64,000 nucleotides of DNA from assembly GCA_049646585.1 (NCBI GenBank), contig JBARWC010000020.1, forward strand, positions 26,516-90,515, given 5' to 3'. Origin of the DNA: G025836975 sp049646585. GTDB taxonomy: Bacteria > Pseudomonadota > Gammaproteobacteria > Burkholderiales > Burkholderiaceae_B. The stretch's first letter is position 1. Each line of letters starts with the position of its first letter. Positions 32,653-42,800 of this stretch are shown here, piece by piece. The position numbers and the translations under genes are program-made. Below the pieces are notes generated by a model. That model was not told the DNA's origin and ran no database searches. It saw nothing but the letters and a program-made list of their open reading frames with translations.

Positions 32653-32765
32653 GCGCAGAGGTATCATATCGGTCTACGCGCGGCTGGACATATCGGCCGC
32701 GGACGGAGGAAGGGACGCTTTCAACCTCCGGTACTTTCATGTCTAGAGGTTATCGAGGTTATTTT

Positions 32766-33440
32766 ATGCGGCCTGACCATGGCGCTGAATCGGGCGTTTC
32801 CGAAGTTGATCCCGCCGTCGTGCGCCCCGTCCATTCGGGCGGCTACCAACTGAACTACATTACGTCCAGCAAGCTGCCTACGCCGTGGGCGACGTTTTCC
32901 ATTCATGTGTTCGTCGATCCCGCGACCGCCAAAGAGCATGTCATGCTGACATTGGGCGATGTGGCGGACGGCGCGCCGGTGCTGGCGCGCGTCCATTCCG
33001 AATGCCTGACGGGCGACGGCCTGTTCAGCCAGCGCTGCGATTGCGGCGCGCAATTGCAGACCGCCATGCAGGCCATCGCCGCCGAGGGGCGCGGCGCCTT
33101 GTTGTATTTGCGCCAGGAAGGGCGCGGCATAGGTCTGGTCAACAAGATACGGGCATACAAGCTGCAGGACGAAGGCGCCGACACGGTCGAGGCAAACGAG
33201 CAACTGGGTTTTCCCGCCGACATGCGGCGCTACGATCTGTGCAAGCCCATGCTGGAGCGTTTCGGCATACATGCGCTGAAGCTGATGACCAACAACCCGC
33301 GCAAGGTGAATGCCATGGAGAAGCTGGGCATCCAGGTGGCCGAACGCATCCCTTTGCAGGTCAATCGCAACCCCTTCAATGAAAACTACCTGAGCACCAA
33401 GGCCAGCAAGCTGGGCCATTGGCTGAAAGAGCGGACTTAA
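32766..33440 (+). CDS. ribA: GTP cyclohydrolase II
   Basis: A 224-residue enzyme for the first step of riboflavin synthesis (GTP to a diaminopyrimidine, formate and pyrophosphate). Start set at ATG 32766, with GAGG 9 bases upstream; earlier in-frame ATGs lack ribosome sites. The zinc site is HSECLTGDGLFSQRCDCG (Cys-x10-Cys-x-Cys). YLRQEGRGIGLVNKIRAY is the GTP-binding segment, and NNPRKVNAMEKLGI the C-terminal motif. The N-terminal 20 residues are longer than in E. coli RibA. Single-function protein without a RibB domain. Confidence 0.93.
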   Translation: MRPDHGAESGVSEVDPAVVRPVHSGGYQLNYITSSKLPTPWATFSIHVFVDPATAKEHVMLTLGDVADGAPVLARVHSECLTGDGLFSQRCDCGAQLQTAMQAIAAEGRGALLYLRQEGRGIGLVNKIRAYKLQDEGADTVEANEQLGFPADMRRYDLCKPMLERFGIHALKLMTNNPRKVNAMEKLGIQVAERIPLQVNRNPFNENYLSTKASKLGHWLKERT

Positions 33441-33469
33441 CGCGCTGTCGGGCTTGTTTTTGAAGGGGC

Positions 33470-34858
<1,389 letters not shown>

Positions 34859-34938
34859 AAGAGGCCTGGAATAGCAAGAATCCGGCCCCGCGCCAGGATG
34901 GGCGCGAGGTCGGATGGCAGGCCAGATTGTAGCGCCTG

Positions 34939-35586
34939 TCAGGCGGCCTGGGCCGTTTCGGGGTCGAAGGCCTGGGAGGCCAGGACTTTGATGCACTCGT
35001 CGGCCGTCTTGAAGGCTTGCGCGCGGCTGTCGGGGCCCATGTCGGTGCCTTCGGCGCGCACGATGCGCACGTCGGTGATGCCGAAGAAGCCGAATACCGT
35101 CTTCAGGTAGGTTTCCTGGTGCTCCATGGCGCGTCCCGCTTCGCTGTTGGAGTAGACGCCGCCGCGACTCAGCGCTGCAATGACGGTTTTACCCGAGGCC
35201 AGGCCGACCACGCCGTTTTCGGTGTACTTGAACGTCCGGCCGCCTTGGGCCAGGCGGTCGATCCAGGCCTTGAGCTGCGAAGGAATGGAAAAGTTGTACA
35301 GCGGAGCGCCAACGACGATGACGTCGGCGGCCAGAAACTGGGAGACCAGCGCTTCGGAAAGCTCGTTTTCCTTGCGTTGGGCGTCGGTCAGCGCTTCGTT
35401 CGAGGGAGGCAGGCGAAAGCCCATGGCGTCGCGGGAAAAGTGGCTGGGAGTGTCCTCGGCCAGGTCCAGGTAGTCGACCTGGGTGTCGGGGGTGTCGGCC
35501 AGCCATTGGGCGACGGTGTCCTTGGTCAGCTTGCGGGATACGGAATTCGCGCCATTGATGCTCGAATCGACATGTAGCAGTTTCAT
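34939..35586 (-). CDS. azoR: FMN-dependent NADH-azoreductase
   Basis: A 215-residue flavodoxin-like quinone/azo reductase. MKLLHVDSSINGANSVSRKLT is the FMN-phosphate loop, PLYNFSIPSQLKAWIDRL the flavin-ring segment, and ALSRGGVYS a third FMN contact. AzoR reduces quinones and azo dyes by two electrons and protects against thiol-specific stress. It faces away from a LysR gene 131 bp distant, the usual layout of a regulator and its target. Confidence 0.92.
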   Translation of the reverse strand: MKLLHVDSSINGANSVSRKLTKDTVAQWLADTPDTQVDYLDLAEDTPSHFSRDAMGFRLPPSNEALTDAQRKENELSEALVSQFLAADVIVVGAPLYNFSIPSQLKAWIDRLAQGGRTFKYTENGVVGLASGKTVIAALSRGGVYSNSEAGRAMEHQETYLKTVFGFFGITDVRIVRAEGTDMGPDSRAQAFKTADECIKVLASQAFDPETAQAA

Positions 35587-35647
35587 AATCAGCTCCGGTG
35601 TTTGTGTGTTGGGTCAGGTGTATGGCGTAATTATGAATTGATGCCCT

Positions 35648-35659
35648 CTTATTGATAAG
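35648..35659. promoter_or_regulatory. Palindrome between azoR and its LysR regulator
   Basis: CTTAT-TG-ATAAG, a 12-bp palindrome in the AT-rich 131-bp divergent spacer, close to the middle. A possible LysR binding site; no second site was identified. Confidence 0.35.
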
Positions 35660-35717
35660 TTGCCTATAGTGCGATAGATTGTCCTACTTATGTACCTAAT
35701 CTAAACAGAGGGTCGGC

Positions 35718-36638
35718 ATGCAGGACTTGAACGATATGCTTTACTTTGCCGAGGTCGTCAGCCAAGGCAGTTTTGCCGCCGCCGGGCGGTCGCTGGGGTT
35801 GCCCAAGTCGCGCCTGTCGCGCCGGGTCGCCCGACTGGAGGACGAACTGGGCGTGCGGCTGCTGCAGCGCACGACGCGCAAGCTTTCCCTGACGATGGCC
35901 GGTGAACTCTATTACCGGCATTGCACGGCCCTGCGTGAAGAGGCCGAGGCGGCGGCTGCCGCAGTGGCGCAAATCCAGACCGAACCGCGCGGCATCATCC
36001 GCGTGGTCTGCCCCGTGACGCTGGTGCAGACCGTAATCGGCCCCATGCTGCCTGACTACCAGGCGCGTCACCCGCAGGTCCAGTTGCATATGCAGGTCAG
36101 CAACCGTGTGGTCGATCTGGTCGAAGAGGGTGTGGACGTGGCCTTGCGCGTGCGCAGCTCGCTGGCCGACAGCGGCAGCCTGGTGGTCAAGCAGTTGGGC
36201 CAGTCGCTGGGCGTGCTGGTGGCCAGCCCGGCGCAACTCCAGCGGCAGGGGGCGCCCCAGCTTCCCAGCGACCTGACGCTGCTTGATTCGGTGGCCATGT
36301 CGGTCAGCGATGGCCGGGCCTTCTGGAAGCTGTTCGGCCCCAACGGGGCGCAGTACACCGTAACGCACAAGCCGCGTCTCGTGGCCGACGATCTGCTGAC
36401 CTTGAAATTCGCCATCGAGGGCGGCGTGGGCCTGGGTGTTCTGCCCGACTACATGTGCCGCGACGAAATCGCCGACGGCAGGCTGGTTCCGGTGTTGCCC
36501 GGCTGGGCGCCGCAACCGGGCATCATCCATGCCGTCTTCGCCTCCCGCCGGGGATTGGCGCCGGCGGTGCGCTCCTTCCTGGATTTCCTGGGTGAGCGCC
36601 TGACGCCCGAGGCGTCGGCGTCGGGGCGGTGGGCTTGA
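35718..36638 (+). CDS. LysR-family regulator
   Basis: A 306-residue LysR regulator. The N-terminal winged HTH reads DMLYFAEVVSQGSFAAAGRSLGLPKSRLSRRVARLEDELGVRLLQRTTRKLSLT. The C-terminal effector domain begins IIRVVCPVTLVQTVIGPMLPDYQARHP and includes EGVDVALRVRS. It belongs to the AaeR/DsdC-like subgroup that often controls adjacent quinone-stress genes. Divergent from azoR, which is its probable target. Confidence 0.88.
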   Translation: MQDLNDMLYFAEVVSQGSFAAAGRSLGLPKSRLSRRVARLEDELGVRLLQRTTRKLSLTMAGELYYRHCTALREEAEAAAAAVAQIQTEPRGIIRVVCPVTLVQTVIGPMLPDYQARHPQVQLHMQVSNRVVDLVEEGVDVALRVRSSLADSGSLVVKQLGQSLGVLVASPAQLQRQGAPQLPSDLTLLDSVAMSVSDGRAFWKLFGPNGAQYTVTHKPRLVADDLLTLKFAIEGGVGLGVLPDYMCRDEIADGRLVPVLPGWAPQPGIIHAVFASRRGLAPAVRSFLDFLGERLTPEASASGRWA

Positions 36639-36663
36639 TCTTGCCGCGCGGGGCGTCTGGCGC

Positions 36664-38235
36664 TTATCGCCGTGCGCATTTCTCCGTGGGCGGGATGATG
36701 CCCCAGTTCAGGTCTATCAGCGGGCTTTTTTCCGACGACCATGGCGTGCTGACCGTGCCTTGCCAGCGCGCCTGCTCGAACAGCCGCAGCAATTGTGGAT
36801 CGGGCTCGCCTTTGGTCAGCCGGCTGTAGACCAGCAGGGCGCCGCAATCGAGCGCCGTCGCGCGGTCCAACCAGGGGGATTCCTCGTAGCGGCCGTTGAT
36901 GAATACCTGGGCCTGAGGCCCGCGGTGGATGGCGATGTTGCCGCCCAGCCAGGTGTCGGACGCGATCAGCGTCAGGGGATGCTGGCCTGCGTGCTCGCGC
37001 CAGATGGCGCCCATTTGCGCGGAAATGACGGCGCCCGGAAACATCGATCGTGTATCGCGTCCGCTATACCAGGCCAGGGGCCCGCGTCCAACGGCGTAGC
37101 CGACGGCCATCAGCACATGTACCGCGATGACTACGATGGCGATCCGGCGCAAGGTCTGGCGTTCGTCGCCGGAAATACGCCACAGCGCATAGAAGCCGAA
37201 GAGTATGAAGAAAGTGGTGCCCCAGGACGCCACCAGCCGCGTGCCCAGCAAAGCGGAAACCAGCACGGTGGAAAGGAATGGCGTCAGGCCCACCCACAAC
37301 AGGAAAGAGCGGTCCCAGGACGATAGCTCAGACGCGTAGTATTTTTTTCGCTCGACCTGGGCATCCACAGTGTAGACGGCGCGCGGCGTGGTCTTCCGGG
37401 TCCACCAGGCCCAGGCCAGCCAGACCGCCAGCATAGGGCTCAGGCGCGCCAGTTGATCCAGGGTGAAGTCCAGGATGTGCTTGAAGGCGTCCAGGTAGCC
37501 GCTGGTGTCCAGCGAGCTGTCGGCGTAGCGCAGGGGCTGGAATGAATGGATGGCCAGCCAATAGACGTGCGGTGAAACCACGAGCAGGAAGGCGGCCAGC
37601 GCCAGGGCCAGGCCCTTCAGGTTGCGCGCGTCCTTGAAGCTGCCTTGGCGCAACATGAAGCACAGAAAGGCCGTGAACTGTATGACGGCGCTGTACTTGG
37701 TCATGGTGGCGATGGCGCTGATCGCGCCCAGCCACAGCCAGGTGCTGGCACGTTGGTGGCGCAGGGCGCGGTAGAACAGCCAGGTGGCGGCGGCGATGGA
37801 CCAGAGCTGTACGGTGTTGTGGTTGTAGATGGTGCCGCGCAAGGAAAAATAGATGCTGGTCGATACGATCAGCATGGCGATGAAGGCCTTGCGCGGCGTG
37901 GTGAATTCGCAGCCCAGCTTCCATACGAACCACAGCGCCAGCGCGGAAAAAAGCTGGCCGGCAAAAAAGGTCAGCCATACCGGGCGGCCGAATACCTGGG
38001 TAAGGATGTGCATGAACCATGACGGCACCGGCGGGTGCTTGTAATAGCCCAGCTCCAGGCTGGACGCCCAGACCAGTTCCTCCATGCCGTCCAGGTCGGG
38101 TGCGCGGTGGCTGACGGCGCAAAGCAGGGTCCATAGCGCCACCATGCCCAGCAGGAAGAGGAATACCCGCAGGCTCAGCGCGCGCGCGCCGCCGGTGCCG
38201 GCGGCCTCTTGTGTCGATTCGGCGTTGATGTTCAT
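36664..38235 (-). CDS. Family 39 glycosyltransferase (ArnT/PMT-like)
   Basis: A 523-residue inner-membrane protein with about 10-12 helices. The first periplasmic loop has RAPDLDGMEELVWASSLELGYYKHPPVPSWFM, with the acidic catalytic pair and KHPP motif of GT39 enzymes that use polyprenyl-phosphate sugars (ArnT, PMT). The N-terminal 20 residues are cytoplasmic and the last 130 form a soluble periplasmic domain. It may modify lipid A or another envelope glycan. No arn genes are near. It ends 26 bp from the convergent LysR gene. Confidence 0.8.
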   Translation of the reverse strand: MNINAESTQEAAGTGGARALSLRVFLFLLGMVALWTLLCAVSHRAPDLDGMEELVWASSLELGYYKHPPVPSWFMHILTQVFGRPVWLTFFAGQLFSALALWFVWKLGCEFTTPRKAFIAMLIVSTSIYFSLRGTIYNHNTVQLWSIAAATWLFYRALRHQRASTWLWLGAISAIATMTKYSAVIQFTAFLCFMLRQGSFKDARNLKGLALALAAFLLVVSPHVYWLAIHSFQPLRYADSSLDTSGYLDAFKHILDFTLDQLARLSPMLAVWLAWAWWTRKTTPRAVYTVDAQVERKKYYASELSSWDRSFLLWVGLTPFLSTVLVSALLGTRLVASWGTTFFILFGFYALWRISGDERQTLRRIAIVVIAVHVLMAVGYAVGRGPLAWYSGRDTRSMFPGAVISAQMGAIWREHAGQHPLTLIASDTWLGGNIAIHRGPQAQVFINGRYEESPWLDRATALDCGALLVYSRLTKGEPDPQLLRLFEQARWQGTVSTPWSSEKSPLIDLNWGIIPPTEKCARR

Positions 38236-38271
38236 GAACTTGCGGCTTTCCTTTTCATGCCCCGGTTTTCC

Positions 38272-40329
38272 TTAATCTTGCTTGAGCGTGCGCCGGGCGA
38301 ACAGCGCGCACATGCCGATGAAGCAGGCCAGCCCGATCAGCTTGGCCGTATCGGCGAACCCCGCGCCCGCCAAGGCAAGCGGGGAATCGCTGCCGCCCGA
38401 ACCTACCGACACAACGATGATCATGGCCAGCACGACGCCCACCAGGCTTTCGCCGACGATGAGGCCCGATGCGAACAGCGTGCCGCTGCGTTCGGCCTGT
38501 TCCTGCCTGGAGGCGGGGTCGATGTTCGCCGCCGCGGCCTGGGCGGCTACGCGGCGTTTCACGTACCAGGAAATCAGGGCGCCCACGAACAGGGCGACGA
38601 CGATGGAGGGAGGAAGATACAGGCCCATGGCCACCGCGAGCGAGGGCAGGCGGCAATGCCGCGTGCAGCGCCCCAGCACGATGTCGGCAACGATGACGGC
38701 GATGCCCGCGCCTATGCCTATCAGTATGTAGGTCCAGTCCAGCGTATGCGCGAACAGGCCGGTGGCTATGGTGATCATCAAGGTGGCCTGGGGCGCCGCC
38801 AGGGCCTGCGAGGCGTCCATGTCGGCGCGCGGCAGGGCGCCCAGGAATCCGTAGGCGTTGTACAGCAGTTCCAGCACCGGCGGAATCGCCATGGCGCCGA
38901 CCACGCAGCCTATGATCAGCGCGGCCTGCTGCTTCCAGGGCGTGGCGTGCACCAGCCAGCCGGTCTTCAGATCTTGCAGGTTGTCGTTGGAAATGGCCGC
39001 CACGGCGATGACGACCGAGGTGCAGAAAATCGCCAGTGCGGTAAAAAAGCGCACCTGGCCGGGGTCGCCCAGCAGGCCTTGCGATTGGCCGATGGCGATG
39101 AAGATCAGCGAGACCGCCAGGATGGAAATGATGGCAATGCCCGAAATTGGGCTGGCCGACGAACCGACCAGGCCGGCCATATAGCCGCAGGCGGCGGCCA
39201 CCAGAAAGCCCAGCAGAAAAGCCAGCGCCGTACTTGTCAGCACCAGCGTCCAGGCTGCCGCCGCCGGCAGGCCGGCGTCCGCGACGAAGGAATGGAAGGT
39301 GGCGCTCAGCAGCACCAGCATCAGCAAGGTAATGCGCAGCATGGACTTGGGTGACAGATCGGTGTCGGTGCGCGCCTGGCTGGAGGCTGCGCCCGAGCCG
39401 CTTTTCAGCACCGAAAGCGATATCTTCATGCCCTCGTACATGGGCTTGATCAGCGTGATCAAGGTCCACAGGGCGGCGATGGCGATCATGCCGGCGCCGA
39501 TCAGCCTGACCTTGGAAACCCAGACCTCGTTGGCGTAGGCGGCCATGGTGGCGCCTTCCGGCATGGGCGCCAGGGCCGTCAGCCAGGGCACGGCCACGCC
39601 CCAGGACAGGAAAACGCCGAACAGCATGGCCAGGCCGCCCACGATGCCCACCAGGTAGCCCGCGCCGACCAGGGCGAAGGAGAAGCCCATGGGAACCTGG
39701 AAGATGGCGCGCCCGGCGCTGAACCAGTAGCTGGCGCCGTCAGCGGCGAGCTTGAAGCCGTTGGCCAGCAGGCTGAAGCCGCCGGCGATGGCGGTGCCCG
39801 CCAGGATTTGCCCCAGGCCGTTGCCGCGCGCCGGCTGTGAGCCATTCGCCAAGGCTTCGTCCTGAGGATTTCCGGCGCGCAGTATCTCGGCGGCCGCCAC
39901 GCCTTCGGGATAGGGCAGGTCGCTTTTCACGACCAGCGCATGGCGCAGCGGCACGGTGAAGACGACACCCAGTATGCCGCCGCAGGCGCAGATCATGGCG
40001 GTCTGCAACATGGGAAAGCCTTGCCAGTAACCCATCATCAGCAGGCCGGGCAGCACGAAGATGATGGACGACAAGGTGCCGGCCGCCGACGCCTGGGTCT
40101 GGACGATGTTGTTCTCCAGTATGTTGGAGTCGGCAAAGGCGCGCAGCAGGGCCATGGATATCACCGCCGCCGGAATGGACGAGGCGAAGGTCAGGCCCAC
40201 CTTCAGGCCCAGGTAGACGTTCGAGGCGGTGAAGATCAGGGTGATGACGGCGCCGAGCACGATGCCGCGCAGCGTAAGCTCTTTCAAAGACGGGTCAAAA
40301 AACGACATGGACGTGTTGCGGGAAGTCAT
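38272..40329 (-). CDS. OPT-family oligopeptide transporter
   Basis: A 685-residue transporter with about 15 membrane helices. It starts with a short polar segment, then LTLRGIVLGAVITLIFTASNVYLGLKVGLTFASSIPAAVISM, the OPT N-terminal signature. Later GYMAGLVGSSASPISGIAIISIL and the C-terminal helix region (FADTAKLIGLACFIGMCALF) fit. Bacterial members of this branch import peptides or metal-chelate complexes with protons; the substrate is unknown. 37 bp upstream of, and in the same direction as, the GT39 gene, so they may be co-transcribed. Confidence 0.88.
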   Translation of the reverse strand: MTSRNTSMSFFDPSLKELTLRGIVLGAVITLIFTASNVYLGLKVGLTFASSIPAAVISMALLRAFADSNILENNIVQTQASAAGTLSSIIFVLPGLLMMGYWQGFPMLQTAMICACGGILGVVFTVPLRHALVVKSDLPYPEGVAAAEILRAGNPQDEALANGSQPARGNGLGQILAGTAIAGGFSLLANGFKLAADGASYWFSAGRAIFQVPMGFSFALVGAGYLVGIVGGLAMLFGVFLSWGVAVPWLTALAPMPEGATMAAYANEVWVSKVRLIGAGMIAIAALWTLITLIKPMYEGMKISLSVLKSGSGAASSQARTDTDLSPKSMLRITLLMLVLLSATFHSFVADAGLPAAAAWTLVLTSTALAFLLGFLVAAACGYMAGLVGSSASPISGIAIISILAVSLIFIAIGQSQGLLGDPGQVRFFTALAIFCTSVVIAVAAISNDNLQDLKTGWLVHATPWKQQAALIIGCVVGAMAIPPVLELLYNAYGFLGALPRADMDASQALAAPQATLMITIATGLFAHTLDWTYILIGIGAGIAVIVADIVLGRCTRHCRLPSLAVAMGLYLPPSIVVALFVGALISWYVKRRVAAQAAAANIDPASRQEQAERSGTLFASGLIVGESLVGVVLAMIIVVSVGSGGSDSPLALAGAGFADTAKLIGLACFIGMCALFARRTLKQD

Positions 40330-40352
40330 AAGCAGCGCGAAAGCGACGATGT

Positions 40353-40366
40353 TTGATATGAGTCAA
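40353..40366 (+). promoter_or_regulatory. FNR/NnrR-type box upstream of nirK
   Basis: TTGAT-ATGA-GTCAA, one base from the FNR/DNR consensus TTGATnnnnATCAA. It lies 150 bp before the nirK start, in the spacer from the divergent OPT gene. Fits control by low oxygen or nitric oxide. Confidence 0.6.
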
Positions 40367-40515
40367 AGCCGGTGGGCTGGAAGCAGGGCAAATTGTAAGC
40401 GTAGTTGTCGTGCAAGCGTCGAAGTTTTTAAACAAAAGCAAGAATGCATGATTTATATGCATTTGAGCGCCATGGCGGGCCGTAGAGGCGTTCCGCCCAG
40501 GAAATGGGAAATATC

Positions 40516-41907
40516 ATGAAAGCCTTGTTAGCGTTTTTCACACTGGCCTTTTCGCTGGTTCTGGGGGCGCCGTCGTTTGCGGCGCACGGTGACCCTCCAG
40601 TCAGGGGAGACGTCACCTATAAGCCCGATGTCACGTTTACCTTGCGCACCAATATCGCCGACGGCAAGCTGGTGTTCGTGGGCGATGCCGGCCCCATCGC
40701 GGGCAAGATCAACCCCGACCTGAACGTGCCCTCGGACGCCGTGGTACAGATCAACATCATCAACGGCGACGGCGCCATTCACGACATCGCGGTGCCCGAG
40801 TTCGGCACCAAGTCGGACCAGATCACCGGCAAGGGCTCCGCCACCGCCGTTGTGTTCCGCGCCAACAAAGACGGCACGTTTGAATACCTGTGCACCTTGC
40901 CGGGCCACAAGGCTGCCGGCATGTTCGGCAAGCTGATCGTGGGCGAGCCCCAGAAAGCCGTTGAAAGCACGGCGTTGGATATCGCCCAGGACCCCACGGC
41001 GGTCGGCAAGCCGGTTGGAAAACGCGGCCCGCAAACGCTTACCGTCAACCTGGAAACCACCGAAGTCATCGGCCAGCTATCCAGCGGCAGCACCTACCGG
41101 TACTGGACGTTCAACAACAAGGTGCCCGGCCCCTTCATTCGCGCGCGGGTCGGCGACACCATCAATGTGAATCTTTCCAATGCCAAGGAAGCCTCGCACA
41201 TCCACTCGGTGGACTTCCATGCTGTGACGGGCCCCGGCGGCGGCGCGGCGGTTACCCAGGTCGCTCCTGGCCAGACCAAGAGCTTCACCTTCAAGGCACT
41301 GCATCCCGGCCTGTATGTGTACCACTGCGCAACCCCCATGGTGGCCCAGCACATCACCAACGGCATGTACGGCATGATCCTGATCGAACCCGAAGGCGGC
41401 TTGTCCAAGGTGGATCGCGAGTTCTACGTGATGCAGGGCGAGCTCTACACCGCGCAGAAGCATGGCGCGCAGGGCCTGCAGGAGTTCTCGCTGGAAAAAT
41501 TGCTGGATGAAAAGCCCGAGCACCTGATGTTCAACGGCAGCATGAGCGCCTTGTCCGATAAGTACAAGCTGCAGGCCAAGGTCGGCGAGAACGTCCGCAT
41601 CTTCTTCGGCGTGGGCGGCCCCAACCTGACGTCCAGCTTCCACGTCATCGGCGAGGTGTTCGACAAGGTGTATGACCTGGCATCCTTCACCAGCCCGCCC
41701 TTGACCGACGTGCAGACCACGCTGGTTCCTCCCGGCGGCGCCACCATGGTGGAGTTCAAGGTCGACGTTCCGGGCAACTACATCCTGGTCGACCATGCCT
41801 TGTCGCGGATGGAGAAGGGCTTGTCCGGTGTCCTGTCGGTTACCGGCAAGGAAGACCACAGCATCTTCCATTCCAAGGAAAAGATCGATCCGGCATCGGG
41901 TCACTAA
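40516..41907 (+). CDS. nirK: Copper nitrite reductase with extra N-terminal cupredoxin domain
   Basis: A 463-residue exported enzyme that reduces nitrite to nitric oxide. Start at ATG 40516; residues 1-21 are a signal peptide ending SFAAHG. Residues about 30-135 form an added cupredoxin domain with its own type 1 copper set (IHDIAVPEF, then YLCTLPGHKAAGM). The two-domain NirK core follows: type 2 histidines in IHSVDFHAVTG and in YHCATPMVAQH, the type 1 Cys in YHC, and TSSFHVIGEVF plus VDHALSRM near the end. The extra domain resembles Hyphomicrobium-type NirK, where it passes electrons to the core. No nirV, nor or nos genes are nearby. Confidence 0.93.
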   Translation: MKALLAFFTLAFSLVLGAPSFAAHGDPPVRGDVTYKPDVTFTLRTNIADGKLVFVGDAGPIAGKINPDLNVPSDAVVQINIINGDGAIHDIAVPEFGTKSDQITGKGSATAVVFRANKDGTFEYLCTLPGHKAAGMFGKLIVGEPQKAVESTALDIAQDPTAVGKPVGKRGPQTLTVNLETTEVIGQLSSGSTYRYWTFNNKVPGPFIRARVGDTINVNLSNAKEASHIHSVDFHAVTGPGGGAAVTQVAPGQTKSFTFKALHPGLYVYHCATPMVAQHITNGMYGMILIEPEGGLSKVDREFYVMQGELYTAQKHGAQGLQEFSLEKLLDEKPEHLMFNGSMSALSDKYKLQAKVGENVRIFFGVGGPNLTSSFHVIGEVFDKVYDLASFTSPPLTDVQTTLVPPGGATMVEFKVDVPGNYILVDHALSRMEKGLSGVLSVTGKEDHSIFHSKEKIDPASGH

Positions 41908-41910
41908 ATC

Positions 41911-41941
41911 AGAAAGCCGCCGGCGGGTCCGGCGGCTTTCT
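41911..41941 (+). terminator. First hairpin after nirK
   Basis: AGAAAGCCGCCGG, loop, CCGGCGGCTTTCT; a 13-bp perfect stem 4 bp after the nirK stop. The T-run is short (TTTCT), and it reads equally on both strands. Confidence 0.7.
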
Positions 41942-41955
41942 GAACGGAATGCGAC

Positions 41956-41987
41956 AAGAACGGCGGACTTTCGGGTCCGCCGTTCTT
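41956..41987 (+). terminator. Second hairpin after nirK
   Basis: AAGAACGGCGGAC, six-base loop, GTCCGCCGTTCTT followed by GTATTTG; a 13-bp perfect stem. Two hairpins in a row insulate nirK from the GntR gene. Confidence 0.6.
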
Positions 41988-42000
41988 GTATTTGCGTCAT

Positions 42001-42018
42001 TTGTATAATCGTATACAA
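42001..42018 (+). promoter_or_regulatory. Operator of the GntR regulator
   Basis: TTGTAT-AATCGT-ATACAA is an 18-bp palindrome 27 bp before the GntR ATG. GTATACAA-type half-sites are usual for FCD-type GntR proteins, so autoregulation is likely. Confidence 0.6.
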
Positions 42019-42044
42019 TTCTACGAAATTCTCGGGAGGCGTTC

Positions 42045-42746
42045 ATGGAATGGCTTTTCAATGAAGTCGGCGAAGGCGATTTCGCCGAAATAAAGAACAC
42101 ATCGTTGGGCAAGCTTGTGCGCGATCAATTGCTCAGCCAGATATTGGCCGGCGTATTCGTGCCGGGCCAGGCTTTGAGGGAATCCGAGCTGGTCGAGCAG
42201 TTGAAGGTATCGCGCGTTCCGGTGCGCGAAGCGCTGCGCGAATTGGAAAGTTCCGGCCTGGTGGTGTCGCGCAAGCATTCCGGCGTGTATGTCCGCGAAC
42301 TGAGCGACACCGAGGTGCGCGACCTGTACGATTTCAGGGCGCTGCTGGACAGCCACGCGGGGCGCATCGCCTCGCAATTGCCGGCCGAGAGACGCCACCA
42401 GCTCGTCGAGGCCCTGGAAGCCAGCACTGCCGCCATGGACACGGCCAACGAAGCGCAGAATTCGCAAGCCTATTACCGCGAGAACCTGCGCTTCCATTGG
42501 CTGTTCATCGAATATGCCGGCAACAAGGAAATCGCCAAGGCTTACCGCGAAGTCATACAGAAGCTGCACCTGTCGCGCTTGAAGAACCTGTCCACGGCGG
42601 CGTATCGCGAGCGGTCCAATGCCGAGCACAAGCAGATCGTCAAGGCGCTGCACGATTCCAAGACCCTGGCCCATGCGAACTACTGCGCCGAATTGCTGGA
42701 TCACCACGTGATCAATGCGCACGACCGGCTGCATGGCCTGCAATAA
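42045..42746 (+). CDS. GntR-family (FCD) regulator
   Basis: A 233-residue regulator with GGGAGG before its ATG. The winged HTH (about 20-85) includes ILAGVFVPGQALRESELVEQLKVSRVPVREALRELESSGLVV. The FCD domain follows, with metal ligands in DLYDFRALLD, FHWLFIEYAGN, and EHKQIVKALHD/DHHVINAH, the usual Asp and three His. These proteins sense small organic acids. The genes that follow (a Bug binding protein and an MmgE/PrpD enzyme) point to a carboxylic-acid ligand. Confidence 0.9.
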   Translation: MEWLFNEVGEGDFAEIKNTSLGKLVRDQLLSQILAGVFVPGQALRESELVEQLKVSRVPVREALRELESSGLVVSRKHSGVYVRELSDTEVRDLYDFRALLDSHAGRIASQLPAERRHQLVEALEASTAAMDTANEAQNSQAYYRENLRFHWLFIEYAGNKEIAKAYREVIQKLHLSRLKNLSTAAYRERSNAEHKQIVKALHDSKTLAHANYCAELLDHHVINAHDRLHGLQ

Positions 42747-42800
42747 GCCTCTGCTGGATAGAAAACCAACACCACCTCCTTATATATTCGGAGACAAACC

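Noticed and set aside
32539..32765. FMN riboswitch before ribA
   Set aside because: Only a simple hairpin is present; the conserved RFN elements were not seen.
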